Counted from the stretch's first letter, positions 31,474 to 42,094 are shown. The stretch is 64,000 nt of DNA from Clostridium vitabionis (GCF_015351765.1 NZ_JADKQA010000001.1:1-64000); one strand, 5' to 3'. The notes: generated by a model from the letters alone, not told the origin. Translations and numbers: made by a program.

Positions 31474-32804
31474 CGGAGGATTCTCCTCTGGTAGGCCTTC
31501 CTGAGCCGCAGGTAGGCGGCGATGTCCGCGGCGGCCTGGTAGTCGGCGCCGAGATTGTATTTTTCCGCAGTGTCACGGAGCTGGTCCCAGACATGGTCGC
31601 TGATCCGCCGGAGCTCCGCCTCGTATTCTGCCCGGCTAAGGTGCCGACCCTCCGCGATGGCGTCCGCCTCGATGCCGGTCACGGCGATGCCGCCGGCGCT
31701 GGAGGCGCGGCAGGGGAGGATCGCGATGCCCTGGCTCTTCAGGTATCGGTTGGCCTGCCGGGTAAATGGCGAGAAAGCGCCCTCGCAGAGGTAGCGGATT
31801 CCGCCCTGGGCGATCCGCACGGCATCATCCAGGTTGATTTCCCGGGCGATCGCGCAGGGGATGCCGATATCCGCGGGAATGCTCCAGACTCCGCGCCCGG
31901 GGTGATATTCCGCGCCCTCCCGCATGGCGGCGTACGCCTGGAGGTCTGTGTGCCGGGCAAATTTTACGCGCTTGAGCTTCTCCGTGTCCATCCCGTTTGG
32001 GTCGTAGACCCACCCCATCGTGTCGGAGCAGGCGGTCACCGTGGCGCCGAGCGACTGGAGCTTCTCCATGGCGGCGATGCCGACACTGCCGGCACCGGAG
32101 ACGACGGCGGTCATTTTCCTGAGGTCAAGCCCGCGGTCGCGGAGAAAGGCGGTGAGGAGAAGGACGGCGCCATAGCCTACCCCCTCGCGCTTCAAGGGGG
32201 AACCCCCGTTTTCCGGGAGGCGGCCTACCAGGGGGGCGGTGTCAAGATTGGTGTAATTCCGGTATTCGTCCACAAGGATCTCGACGATATCGCCTTCCAT
32301 GCCGACGTCCGGGGTCAGGATATCGTCCAGCGGATCGATGTGCCGATAGAGCTCACGGACAAAGCTTCGGAGAAAGGAATGGATTTCCCGGGCGGTGTGC
32401 TGCTCAGGGGCGAAGGAGACGCCGCCCTTCGCGCCGCCGAAGTGCTGGCCGGTCAGTGTGCAGCGGAGCAGTGTGTCCAGGCCGGTGGATTTCACCGAGT
32501 CCAGGGAGACCTTCTCCCGCATGCGGATTCCGCCCTTGCAGGGACCCAGGATGTCCGTATACTCGACGCGCCAGGCGGGGGTGATCCTCGACCGGTCCTT
32601 CTCGTCGGTCCAGTAGACATTGAAGGAGATCTCCTTCATGGGACAGAGGATATTTTCCAGAATCTCCGCGTCGCGCTGCTGCTCCGGCGCGTAGTCCACC
32701 AGCGGGCGGAGCGAAAGAAGAAATTCCTTCACAGAAGCCAGATACTGCGGCTCCTTTGTGGTGCGTTCGCGTATTCTGCGGAAAACTTCATCAGTACAGG
32801 ACAT
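31470..32804 (-). CDS. gdhA: NADP-type glutamate dehydrogenase
   Basis: A 444-residue enzyme interconverting glutamate and 2-oxoglutarate plus ammonia. The substrate lysines are K90 in LGPCKGGIR and K126 in HFGGAKGGVSF, with D166 in LTPDVGME. The nucleotide-binding domain starts at VVSGAGSVGIAAMEKL. The length is that of hexameric GDH. The AKGG and TPDVGM variants differ from the common GKGG and PAGDIG, so it is a divergent subgroup and another amino acid is possible. Its stop overlaps that of the giant gene on the other strand (CTAG at 31470-31473). Confidence 0.85.
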   Translation of the reverse strand: MSCTDEVFRRIRERTTKEPQYLASVKEFLLSLRPLVDYAPEQQRDAEILENILCPMKEISFNVYWTDEKDRSRITPAWRVEYTDILGPCKGGIRMREKVSLDSVKSTGLDTLLRCTLTGQHFGGAKGGVSFAPEQHTAREIHSFLRSFVRELYRHIDPLDDILTPDVGMEGDIVEILVDEYRNYTNLDTAPLVGRLPENGGSPLKREGVGYGAVLLLTAFLRDRGLDLRKMTAVVSGAGSVGIAAMEKLQSLGATVTACSDTMGWVYDPNGMDTEKLKRVKFARHTDLQAYAAMREGAEYHPGRGVWSIPADIGIPCAIAREINLDDAVRIAQGGIRYLCEGAFSPFTRQANRYLKSQGIAILPCRASSAGGIAVTGIEADAIAEGRHLSRAEYEAELRRISDHVWDQLRDTAEKYNLGADYQAAADIAAYLRLRKAYQRRILR

Positions 32805-32857
32805 AAGGGTCTCCTTCCGGTCGTTTCTGACCTGCCGATTTCCGATAAAATCGGGGT

Positions 32858-32906
32858 CTGTTCAGGACGCCGCATTCCGCGGAGCTTTGCGCGATGTGCT
32901 GAACAG
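32858..32906. repeat. intergenic repeat family B, copy 1
   Basis: CTGTTCAG (32858-32865) and CTGAACAG (32899-32906) flank GCCGCATTCCGCGGAGC and TTTGCGCGATGTG. The same layout, with GCATC ... GAAGCTTTG ... GATGTG and TTGAACAG, recurs at 38281-38327 and 53135-53190. Confidence 0.55.
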
Positions 32907-33054
32907 GAATTAAGTATTAAGATAGCAGATTTTCCTGGAAAATGACAGGGGGGAATCCTTCGGGAAAATATTATTCTGACTGTTGTATCTGTTGGGAAAA
33001 TGTGCTAAATTCGAGACAGTAAAAATGAAAAATATCAGCAATACGACAGAGAAC

Positions 33055-33109
33055 AGAGAGTCGGCGCGCGAACATCCGGAAGGGTGTCTGTCTGCCGCTC
33101 TCTTTTTTT
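33055..33109 (+). terminator. leader terminator (possible attenuator) upstream of glpK
   Basis: AGAGAG-TCGGC (33055-33065) pairs with GCCGCTCTCT (33094-33103) around an inner hairpin with a GGAA loop, followed by seven T residues. It lies 59 bases before the glpK ATG and after no gene, so it most probably controls read-through into the glycerol operon. A protein-dependent antitermination such as GlpP is known for glpFK leaders of other Firmicutes; it is not shown here. Confidence 0.6.
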
Positions 33110-33122
33110 ACGCGCGCTGTGA

Positions 33123-34679
<1,557 letters not shown>

Positions 34680-34742
34680 TCTTTCCGCATACTTGCGGTA
34701 TCACATAAATAGCAGAATTTCATAGGGATGCAGGAGACGAAG

Positions 34743-34791
34743 AGTATGCATGTGGGCCGTGGAGACGCGGCTTTATGTGCATACTTTTTTT
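34743..34791 (+). terminator. intrinsic terminator after glpK
   Basis: AGTATGCA (34743-34750) pairs with TGCATACT (34778-34785) with a partly paired inner stem, followed by T residues to 34791. It may lower expression of the flavoprotein genes downstream. Confidence 0.8.
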
Positions 34792-34941
34792 GCGCAGAGT
34801 ACTTAGCGAACGCGAGCGAAGCGAAGCGTGAGCTTAGTACGAGCCACGCAAAGATGCTTAGCAAGAACAAGCGTAAGCGCAGTTCGAGCTTAGCAGCTTT
34901 GCCAGCGCAGAGTACTTAGCGAACGCGAGCGAAGCGAAGCG
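34790..34941. repeat. intergenic repeat family A, copy 2 (compound)
   Basis: A 37-base unit with GCGCAGAGTACTTAGCGAAC and GCGAGCGAAGCGAAGCG occurs twice (about 34792-34828 and 34906-34941). Between them lie GCGTGAGCTTAGTACGAGC and an imperfect long hairpin (about 34847-34902) resembling the one at 22940-22990. Confidence 0.65.
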
Positions 34942-34974
34942 GCATCCGCCAGAAGGACAGGAGGAGTAGGGATC

Positions 34975-36429
34975 ATGTATGATGTGGTAATTATCGGCGC
35001 CGGCGTCAGCGGAAGCGCGGTGGCGAGAGAGCTTTCCCGGTACAACGCCAATATCTGTGTGCTGGAAAAGTGCGAGGATGTCTGTGACGGGACATCGAAG
35101 GCGAACAGCGCCATTGTCCATGCCGGATATGACTGCGAGCCGGGCTCTCTCATGGCGAAGCTGAACGTGGAGGGGAACCGGATGATGGGCCAGCTGGCCG
35201 AGGATCTGGATATCCCGTTTGACCGCTGCGGCTCCCTTGTGGTCTGCACGGACGAGAATGAGCGCGGAGGCCTCGACAGGCTCCTGGAGAAAGGCAGGAA
35301 AAACGGCGTCCCGGATCTCCGGATCATCGAGCGCGATGAGCTGGTCCGGATGGAGCCCAACATTTCCGATACCGCTGTGGCGGCGCTTTTTGCGCCCACG
35401 GCCGGAATTATCTGTCCGTTTACCCTGAATATCGCGATGGCGGAGAACGCTAATGTGAACGGCGTGGAGTTCCGCTTTAATACGGAGGTTTACGAGATCC
35501 ACCGGAAAGAGGATGCCTTCGAGATCATCACGAATAACGGCACGGTGTTCTCACGCTGCGTGGTCAATGCCGCCGGCGTCTACGCGGATAAATTCCACAA
35601 CATGATGAGTGCGGAGAAAATCCACATTACCCCGAGAAAGGGCGAGTACTACCTGCTTGATAAGAGTGCCGGGAAGCACGTGAACCACACGATCTTCATG
35701 CTGCCGACGAAGATGGGCAAGGGCATCCTGGTGTCCCGAACCATCCACGGCAACCTTCTGGTTGGCCCGACGGCCACCGATATCGAGAACCGGGAGGGCA
35801 ACAACACGACCCGCGAGGGCCTTGATGAGGTTGCGGAAAAGAGCGCCCTCACCGTGAAGAACGTACCTCTCCGCTCGGTGATCACCTCCTTTGCCGGCCT
35901 CCGCGCCCATGAGGATCACCATGAATTTGTCATCAAAGAGCTTGAGGACTGCCCGGGATTTGTCGATGTGGCGGGAATCGAGTCCCCCGGGCTGACCTCC
36001 AGCCCGGCAATCGGAAAGATGGCTGCGGACATTGTGGAAGGCATTTTCCACTTTGCGAAGAAGGATCGCTGGATCGGGACGAGAAAAGGCGTGATCAATC
36101 CGGCGAAGCTTACGATGGAGGAGAGAAACGCGCTGATCCGGAAGAATCCGGCATACGGCAGGATCATCTGCCGCTGTGAGACGATCTCCGAGGGCGAGAT
36201 CCTTGACGCGATCCACCGCCCGCTCGGCGCGAAGTCCCTCGATGGCGTGAAGCGCAGGACGAGGGCCGGAATGGGCCGCTGCCAGGCAGGATTCTGCTCG
36301 CCGAGGGTCATGGAGATTCTCGCCAGGGAGGTTCCGGGCGTTTCCATGTACAATGTCACGAAGACCGGCGGCGGGTCGAAGCTGATTGTCGGCGATATCA
36401 AGGATACCCTTGAGGGAGGAGCGCAGTGA
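34975..36429 (+). CDS. FAD-dependent glycerol-3-phosphate dehydrogenase-like flavoprotein with BFD [2Fe-2S] domain
   Basis: A 484-residue flavoprotein. The N-terminal FAD motif is DVVIIGAGVSGSAVARELS; NSAIVHAGYDCEPGSL and GEYYLLDKSAG are typical of the GlpA/LhgO-like DAO family. The C-terminal BFD-like domain has C399, C401, C436 and C441 for a [2Fe-2S] cluster. With the next two genes it forms the anaerobic glycerol-3-phosphate dehydrogenase of Clostridia, analogous to GlpABC, which oxidises glycerol 3-phosphate to dihydroxyacetone phosphate. ATG 34975 follows AGGAGGAGTAGGG. Confidence 0.88.
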   Translation: MYDVVIIGAGVSGSAVARELSRYNANICVLEKCEDVCDGTSKANSAIVHAGYDCEPGSLMAKLNVEGNRMMGQLAEDLDIPFDRCGSLVVCTDENERGGLDRLLEKGRKNGVPDLRIIERDELVRMEPNISDTAVAALFAPTAGIICPFTLNIAMAENANVNGVEFRFNTEVYEIHRKEDAFEIITNNGTVFSRCVVNAAGVYADKFHNMMSAEKIHITPRKGEYYLLDKSAGKHVNHTIFMLPTKMGKGILVSRTIHGNLLVGPTATDIENREGNNTTREGLDEVAEKSALTVKNVPLRSVITSFAGLRAHEDHHEFVIKELEDCPGFVDVAGIESPGLTSSPAIGKMAADIVEGIFHFAKKDRWIGTRKGVINPAKLTMEERNALIRKNPAYGRIICRCETISEGEILDAIHRPLGAKSLDGVKRRTRAGMGRCQAGFCSPRVMEILAREVPGVSMYNVTKTGGGSKLIVGDIKDTLEGGAQ

Positions 36430-37694
36430 TGGAAAATTATCAGATTGTCATTATCGGCGGCGGCCCCGCCGGACTTGCCGCGGCAGCCGCGGCGAAGAAG
36501 AACGGCGAGGACAGCATCCTGATCCTCGAGAGGGACAATGAGCTGGGCGGCATCCTGAACCAGTGCATTCACAACGGCTTCGGCCTCCACACCTTCAAGG
36601 AGGAGCTGACCGGCCCGGAGTACGCCGGCCGCTTCATCGACGAGGTTAAAGGGCTGGGCATCGAGTACCGCCTCGACACCATGGTGCTCTCCATCAGCCG
36701 GGATAAGGTGGTCACCGCCATGAACCGCAGGGACGGCATGTTCCAGGTGCAGGCGAAGGCGGTCATCCTGGCCATGGGATGCCGGGAGCGGCCGAGGGGC
36801 GCCCTGAATATCCCGGGCTACCGGCCGGCCGGCATCTACACCGCGGGAACCGCGCAGCGGCTGGTCAACATCGAGGGGTATATGCCCGGGCGTGAGGTAG
36901 TCATCCTTGGTTCCGGCGATATCGGTCTCATCATGGCGCGCCGGATGACCTTCGAGGGCGCGAAGGTGAAGGTTGTCGCCGAGCTTATGCCCTACTCCGG
37001 CGGCTTAAAGAGAAATATTGTCCAGTGTCTGGATGATTTCGGCATCCCGCTGAAGCTGTCCCACACGGTTGTGGATATCGAGGGCAAGGAGAGGGTGAAG
37101 GGGGTTACCATCGCCGCCGTTGACGGACACGGAAAGCCGATTCCGGGAACCGAGGAGCATTACACCTGCGATACCCTGCTTCTCTCCTGCGGCCTGATTC
37201 CGGAGAACGAGCTCTCCCTGAGCGCCGGCGTGGAGCTCAGCCCGCGCCACAAGGGGCCGGTGGTCAATGAATCCCTGGAGACCAATGTGGACGGCATCTT
37301 TGCCTGCGGCAACGTCCTTCACGTCCACGACCTGGTAGACTATGTATCGGAGGAGGCCACAACCGCCGGAAAGAACGCGGCCGCCTATGTCCGCGGCGAG
37401 ACAAAGACGGAAAACGGGGCTCCGGTGGAGCTGGTTCCCGGCGAGGGGATCGGCTATACAGTTCCGGAGACGATCCGCCCGGAGGTCATGACGGACATCC
37501 TGACCGTCAGGTTCCGTGTGCGCAACGTCTACAAGGATCATTTCATCAGCGTGTATTTTGACGGTGAACGGGTCCAGCACAGGAAAAAGCAGATTGTGGC
37601 GCCGGGAGAGATGGAGCAGGTGATCCTGCAGAAGAAGGATCTGCTCGCGAGGCCGGACATGAAGAAGATTACGATTTGTCTCGAGGAGGCGTGA
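36429..37694 (+). CDS. NAD(P)/FAD-dependent oxidoreductase subunit of the glycerol operon
   Basis: A 421-residue pyridine nucleotide-disulphide oxidoreductase fold without the redox disulphide. The two dinucleotide motifs are VIIGGGPAGLAAAAAA near the N-terminus and VVILGSGDIGLIMARR in the middle; GCRERPRGALNIPGYRPAGIYTAGTAQ and GIFACGNVLHVHDLVDYVS are typical of GlpB-position partners. It would pass electrons between the dehydrogenase and NAD. ATG 36429 overlaps the upstream stop; GGAGG precedes it. Confidence 0.88.
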   Translation: MENYQIVIIGGGPAGLAAAAAAKKNGEDSILILERDNELGGILNQCIHNGFGLHTFKEELTGPEYAGRFIDEVKGLGIEYRLDTMVLSISRDKVVTAMNRRDGMFQVQAKAVILAMGCRERPRGALNIPGYRPAGIYTAGTAQRLVNIEGYMPGREVVILGSGDIGLIMARRMTFEGAKVKVVAELMPYSGGLKRNIVQCLDDFGIPLKLSHTVVDIEGKERVKGVTIAAVDGHGKPIPGTEEHYTCDTLLLSCGLIPENELSLSAGVELSPRHKGPVVNESLETNVDGIFACGNVLHVHDLVDYVSEEATTAGKNAAAYVRGETKTENGAPVELVPGEGIGYTVPETIRPEVMTDILTVRFRVRNVYKDHFISVYFDGERVQHRKKQIVAPGEMEQVILQKKDLLARPDMKKITICLEEA

Positions 37695-37699
37695 GGGCA

Positions 37700-38065
37700 A
37701 TGAAGAGGACGATTACCTGCATCGGCTGCCCGATGGGCTGCCAGGTGACTGTAGATTATGACGGTGAGGATATCCACAGCGTGACCGGGAACACCTGCAA
37801 GCGCGGGGATATCTACGCCCGTAAGGAAGTGACGCATCCGACGAGGATCGTGACCTCCACCGTCCGGGTGGACGACGGCCGCATCCCGCAGGTTTCCGTG
37901 AAGACTGCGCAGGATGTGCCGAAGGAGAAGATTTTCGAGGTGATGGATGCGCTGAAGGGCGTGCATGTTGCCGCTCCGGTCCGGATGGGCGATGTGATCC
38001 TGGAAAATGCCGCCGGCACCGGGGTGAACATCATCGCCACAAAGAACGTTCCGAAGACCGCGTGA
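37700..38065 (+). CDS. DUF1667 iron-sulphur-like protein
   Basis: A 121-residue protein with C7, C10, C14 and C33 (CIGCPMGCQV ... GNTCKRGDIYA). This pattern suggests a bound metal or Fe-S cluster. DUF1667 genes regularly follow the two flavoprotein genes in clostridial glycerol operons, probably as a third subunit. ATG 37700 lies five bases after the previous stop. The preceding residues in the longer frame are part of the upstream overlap. Confidence 0.88.
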   Translation: MKRTITCIGCPMGCQVTVDYDGEDIHSVTGNTCKRGDIYARKEVTHPTRIVTSTVRVDDGRIPQVSVKTAQDVPKEKIFEVMDALKGVHVAAPVRMGDVILENAAGTGVNIIATKNVPKTA

Positions 38066-38498
38066 CGCTTATGCGCCATTTCGCGGCTCATGCCGGACCT
38101 TTGACACGGCAGTCATTTTCGGTTTCTGCGCGCAGGTGTTTCGTTTGGCGATTCCCGGCGCCGGAGAGCGGATAGAGAAGCGCGTGCGGCCTCCCGCCGG
38201 ACTTGTCCCGGAAGGCCGCACGCACTTTGCGTTCTGCGGGTTATCCTCCAGCATGCAGCCAAGCGTAGCAGGCGCTCGGACCCCCACATCGGGCGAAGCT
38301 TTGCTTCACGAGATGTGGGGGTTGAACAGCGACTAAACCTTGCCCTTCGTTTCCCCGGGCAGCGTTTGACGGATAGGGAAAAAGCGGATATAGTGTTAAC
38401 TGTTCAGCACATGCGCGTTCTGAACAGTTACGATTTTATGACAGGAATCCGGAAAAATCGGAGCGATTGCCTGCCTGCGGGCAGGCTTGAGGTTATCC
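38066..38498. other. 430-bp intergenic region with a strong hairpin and a repeat
   Basis: No gene was seen. GCGTGCGGCCT (38182-38192) pairs perfectly with AGGCCGCACGC (38213-38223), probably the terminator of the glycerol operon although its T-run is short. The repeat at 38281-38327 is listed separately. The remainder, with TTGACG near 38367 and TATAGTG near 38389, could hold the promoter of the carboxypeptidase gene. Confidence 0.5.
38281..38327. repeat. intergenic repeat family B, copy 2
   Basis: CCCCCACATC (38281-38290) and GATGTGGGGG (38312-38321) are perfect complements around GGGCGAAGCTTTGCTTCACGA, itself partly self-complementary; TTGAACAG follows. Matches copies at 32858 and 53135 and a half copy at 55741. 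Confidence 0.65.
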
Positions 38499-39767
38499 AT
38501 GGAAGAAAAAATAAACAGGAATGACCGCCCGGGCGGGGAATCCGCCGGCAGCGCGGGGCGCGGCAGGGCAGCCCGGAAAAGCCGTATTGCCCGGCGGGAG
38601 AGAGACCGCCGCAGGCGGCGCAGGGCACGGCGGAGGCAGCAGCGCCTCCGCGGTATGCTCACGCTGGCGGTGATGGCCGCGGCGGCCGCCGCTGTGTTTC
38701 TTTTCCTGATGAATATGGTCACGGCCGGCGGCCGGAGAAATGCCGCCGCCGCGATGATGGAGACTTCCGCAGCCGCCGGCGCATCCGGGGAGGAGTTCTC
38801 GGCGGGCATTGTGGAAAGCGATGCAGCAGACACAGAAAGCGGATCCGGAGGCGCATTGTCGGGCACGGATGGCGGACCAGGGAGCACTTCGGCGGATGGC
38901 AGCGTGGACGGAAACGTGAGGCAGCCATCGGAAAGCGCATCGGACGTCGGATTTTTCCGCGGCTATCAGCCGGATGCCTCCGGCGCCCAGCCGGTCGCGG
39001 ACACGGCGGTGGCCAGCCCGTACGCTGTGCTGGTCAATCTGGATACCGGGAAGGTTGTCGGGGCAAAGAGCGCCGACGCGGTGATCAGCCCGGCATCAAT
39101 GACCAAAATCATGACGATCCTTGTCGCCGCCGAGCATGTGCGGAGCCTGGACGATACCTTTACGATCACGCAGGAAATCAGCGACTACGTCTACCGGAAT
39201 GACTGCAGCACGGCGGGTTTCCAGGTTGGGGATACCGTGACTATCCGCGACCTGATGTACGGGACGATCCTGCCGTCCGGCGCGGACGCCTCCCTGGGGC
39301 TTGCCGCCGCGCTCGCCGGCTCGCAGGACGCCTTTGTCGTTCTGATGAATGAGAAGGCGGCGGAACTCGGGCTTTCCGGGACGGCGCATTTTACCAGCTG
39401 CATCGGCATATACAATGAAGACAACCACTGCACGGTGACGGATATGGCGATGATCCTCAAGGCTGCCCTGGAAAATGACCTCGCGCGCGAGGTTCTCTCC
39501 GCCCACACCTACACGACGGGGCCGACCGCGGAGCACCCGGAGGGGATCACCCTCTCCAACTGGTTTCTCCGCCGGATCGAGGACAAGGATGCCAAGGGAA
39601 CCGTCGTGGCGGCAAAAACCGGCTTTGTCGTCCAATCCGGGAACTGCGCGGCGAGTTATAATGAAGGAAATGACGGCGGGCACTACATCTGCGTTACGGC
39701 GGGGGCGACCAGCAGCTGGCGGTGCATCTACGATCACGTGGCCATTTACCAGGAGTTCCTGGGCTGA
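38499..39767 (+). CDS. D-alanyl-D-alanine carboxypeptidase
   Basis: A 422-residue penicillin-binding protein of the S11 family, which trims the terminal D-Ala of peptidoglycan stem peptides. It has an unusually basic cytoplasmic start (Arg-rich, about 50 residues), a membrane anchor (about 53-76) and a low-complexity Ser/Gly/Ala linker to about 145. The catalytic domain has SMTK at 200-203 (nucleophile S200, K203), SGA at 260-262 in place of SGN, and KTG at 373-375. The active site faces outside. ATG 38499 follows TTGAGGT. The SGN to SGA change is notable but may be tolerated. Confidence 0.88.
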   Translation: MEEKINRNDRPGGESAGSAGRGRAARKSRIARRERDRRRRRRARRRQQRLRGMLTLAVMAAAAAAVFLFLMNMVTAGGRRNAAAAMMETSAAAGASGEEFSAGIVESDAADTESGSGGALSGTDGGPGSTSADGSVDGNVRQPSESASDVGFFRGYQPDASGAQPVADTAVASPYAVLVNLDTGKVVGAKSADAVISPASMTKIMTILVAAEHVRSLDDTFTITQEISDYVYRNDCSTAGFQVGDTVTIRDLMYGTILPSGADASLGLAAALAGSQDAFVVLMNEKAAELGLSGTAHFTSCIGIYNEDNHCTVTDMAMILKAALENDLAREVLSAHTYTTGPTAEHPEGITLSNWFLRRIEDKDAKGTVVAAKTGFVVQSGNCAASYNEGNDGGHYICVTAGATSSWRCIYDHVAIYQEFLG

Positions 39768-39786
39768 GCCGGAGAGCGGGGGAGTT

Positions 39787-40971
39787 ATGGAAATGGAGAG
39801 AAAACATCACACCGGGCTCTGTCCGGTGTTCAAAAAGTGCGGCGGCTGCCAGTATCTGGACTTGCCCTATGCCAGCCAGCTCGCGAAGAAGGAAGCGCGG
39901 ATGCGGGAGCTCCTTCGCGGCATCTGCGAGGTTAAGCCGATCCACGGCATGGAGGATCCGTTTCATTACCGGAACAAGACGCACGCCGTGTTCGGGAAAG
40001 ACCGGAGAAGGCAGGTTGTCTGCGGGATTTACCAGGAAGGGACGCACCGCATCGTCCCGGTGACCTGGTGCATGATCGAGAACGAGAAGGCGGACGAGAT
40101 TATCCAGACGATCCGCGGGATGCTCCGGTCTTTCCGCATCCCGGTCTACGATGAAGACACCGGGTACGGGCTGCTGCGCCATGTCCTCATCCGGACCGCC
40201 CGCGCGACGGGGGAGATCATGGTTGTCCTTGTCACGGCGGGGCCGGTCTTTCCGTCGAAGAACAATTTCGTGCGGGCGCTCCGGGAAAAGCACCCGGAGA
40301 TCACCACGGTTATCCAGAACATCAATGGAAAGATGACCAGCATGGTGCTCGGCGAGCGGGAGCACGTGCTCTGGGGCAGGGGAAGCATCGAGGATGTCCT
40401 CTGCGGGATGCGCTTTGAGATTTCCTCCAGATCCTTCTACCAGATCAATCCGGTGCAGACCGAATATCTGTACGGCGAGGCGATGCGGCTTGCCGGGCTC
40501 GGCAAGGGCGAGACGGCAGTTGACGCCTACTGCGGCATCGGCACAATCGGGCTGCTCGCAAGCCGGAACGCGGGGCAGGTGATCGGCGTGGAGCTCAACT
40601 CGGATGCAGTCCGGGACGCGGTCCGGAATGCCAGGAGAAACGGGATCCGGAATATCCGGTTTTACCAGAATGACGCCGGGGTGTTCATGAACCAGATGGC
40701 CGCCCAGGGTGCCCGCGCGGATGTGGTCTTCCTGGATCCGCCGAGAACCGGGAGCACGGAGGAATTTCTCCGCTCGGCGGCACGGATAGCGCCTTCCCGG
40801 ATCGTGTACATCTCCTGCGGGCCGGAATCCCTCGCGAGGGATCTCCGGGTGCTCGGGAAGCTTGGCTACCGGGCGGAGAGCTGCCAGCCGGTAGATATGT
40901 TCCCGGAGACGGATGAGATCGAGAATGCCGTGCTTCTCCGGAGACAGGAAAATGGGAAGGGGCGCGGATGA
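39787..40971 (+). CDS. rlmD: RlmD/TrmA-family class I RNA (uracil-5)-methyltransferase
   Basis: A 394-residue SAM-dependent enzyme that methylates a uracil C5 in 23S rRNA (or tRNA). N-terminal C12, C18 and C21 in CPVFKKCGGCQYL bind a [4Fe-4S] cluster together with a later cysteine. Motif I is AVDAYCGIGTIGL, motif IV VVFLDPPRTGS, and the catalytic nucleophile is C344 in YISCGPESL. No TRAM domain is present, so it is the short RlmCD-like form. Start at ATG 39787 after GGGGGAGTT; the longer frame overlaps the carboxypeptidase gene and is not real. The exact target base is not determined. Confidence 0.88.
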   Translation: MEMERKHHTGLCPVFKKCGGCQYLDLPYASQLAKKEARMRELLRGICEVKPIHGMEDPFHYRNKTHAVFGKDRRRQVVCGIYQEGTHRIVPVTWCMIENEKADEIIQTIRGMLRSFRIPVYDEDTGYGLLRHVLIRTARATGEIMVVLVTAGPVFPSKNNFVRALREKHPEITTVIQNINGKMTSMVLGEREHVLWGRGSIEDVLCGMRFEISSRSFYQINPVQTEYLYGEAMRLAGLGKGETAVDAYCGIGTIGLLASRNAGQVIGVELNSDAVRDAVRNARRNGIRNIRFYQNDAGVFMNQMAAQGARADVVFLDPPRTGSTEEFLRSAARIAPSRIVYISCGPESLARDLRVLGKLGYRAESCQPVDMFPETDEIENAVLLRRQENGKGRG

Positions 40972-41029
40972 TTTCCGCGGGAGCGGACAGAAAAGGAGCG
41001 GGGAATTTCTCCCCCGCGGAGGGCAGGCT

Positions 41030-42094
41030 ATGAAAAAAATCAGCATCGTGGTGCCTACGTTCAATGAGGAACTCAACGTGATCCCCCTGTCGGAGGCGAT
41101 CACGAGGGAGATGGCGGACACGCTGCCGGAGTACGACTACGAGATCATTTTCATCGACAATGACTCGAAGGACAATACCCGGCCGGAGCTCCGGGAGCTC
41201 TGCGCGAAAAATCCCCGGATCCGCGCCATCTTTAATGCCAAGAATTTCGGCCAGTTCAACTCGCCGGTCTACGGCATGACCCAGGCTTACGGGGATGCGG
41301 TGATCCTGATGTGCGCGGATTTCCAGGATCCGGTGGAGATGATCCCGAAATTCGTCCATGAGTGGGAGAAGGGGTACCAGGTCGTCGCCGGGCAGAAGAC
41401 CAGCTCCCAGGAAAACAAGCTGATGTATTTCATGCGGGGGCAGTATTACAAGATCCTTCATAAATATTCCGAGGTGGAGCAGATCGAGCAGTTCACCGGC
41501 TTCGGCATCTACGACCAGAGCTTTATCGAGGTGCTCAGGAACCTGCATGATCCGACGCCGTTTCTCCGCGGGATTGTGGCGGAATTCGCGAGCAGCGTGA
41601 AGACGATCCCCTACGATCAGCCGAGACGGCGGGCAGGGAAGACCAGCAACAATTTCTACCGCCTCTATGACGCGGCGATGCTGAGCTTTACCTCGTACAC
41701 GAAGATCGGCCTCCGGCTCGCGACATTCATCGGCTTCTTTTTCGCGGTGCTCAGCTTTCTCATCGCGCTGGCGTACCTTATCCTGAAGCTGATCTACTGG
41801 AACCGCTTCTCCGCCGGCACGGCGCCGATCCTGATCGGCATTTTCCTCCTGGGGTCGCTGCAGCTGATTTTCATCGGCCTGATCGGCGAGTATGTCCTCA
41901 GCATCAACCAGCGGGTGATCAACCGGCCGCTGGTGATCGAGAAGGAGAGGATCAATTTCGGGACACCGGGGAGGGCAGAAGGCACAGGCCGGCCCGCAGC
42001 GGAGAATTTGGAGAACGGGGCACCGGACAGAAGAGGGAATGGGTCCTCCCTCCCGGAACCTGAAAAAAATCGCAAGGGGGGAGAAGGACGATGA
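41030..42094 (+). CDS. family 2 glycosyltransferase, polyprenyl-phosphate type
   Basis: A 354-residue membrane-bound transferase. MKKISIVVPTFNEELNV is the GT-A start, IIFIDNDSKDNT and CADFQDP hold the nucleotide-sugar Asp residues, and QFTGFGIYDQSFIEVLRNLHD is family-typical. Two C-terminal membrane helices (about 228-255 and 264-292) mark it as GtrB/DPM1-like, charging undecaprenyl phosphate with a sugar. The last 45 residues are a low-complexity charged tail. ATG 41030 follows GGAGGG. It overlaps the TPP-enzyme gene by ATGA and so is cotranscribed with it. Confidence 0.88.
   Translation: MKKISIVVPTFNEELNVIPLSEAITREMADTLPEYDYEIIFIDNDSKDNTRPELRELCAKNPRIRAIFNAKNFGQFNSPVYGMTQAYGDAVILMCADFQDPVEMIPKFVHEWEKGYQVVAGQKTSSQENKLMYFMRGQYYKILHKYSEVEQIEQFTGFGIYDQSFIEVLRNLHDPTPFLRGIVAEFASSVKTIPYDQPRRRAGKTSNNFYRLYDAAMLSFTSYTKIGLRLATFIGFFFAVLSFLIALAYLILKLIYWNRFSAGTAPILIGIFLLGSLQLIFIGLIGEYVLSINQRVINRPLVIEKERINFGTPGRAEGTGRPAAENLENGAPDRRGNGSSLPEPEKNRKGGEGR

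Noticed and set aside
39475-39786. Long upstream extension of the RlmD gene
   Set aside because: It overlaps the carboxypeptidase gene in another frame; the methyltransferase Fe-S motif and ribosome binding site fit ATG 39787.
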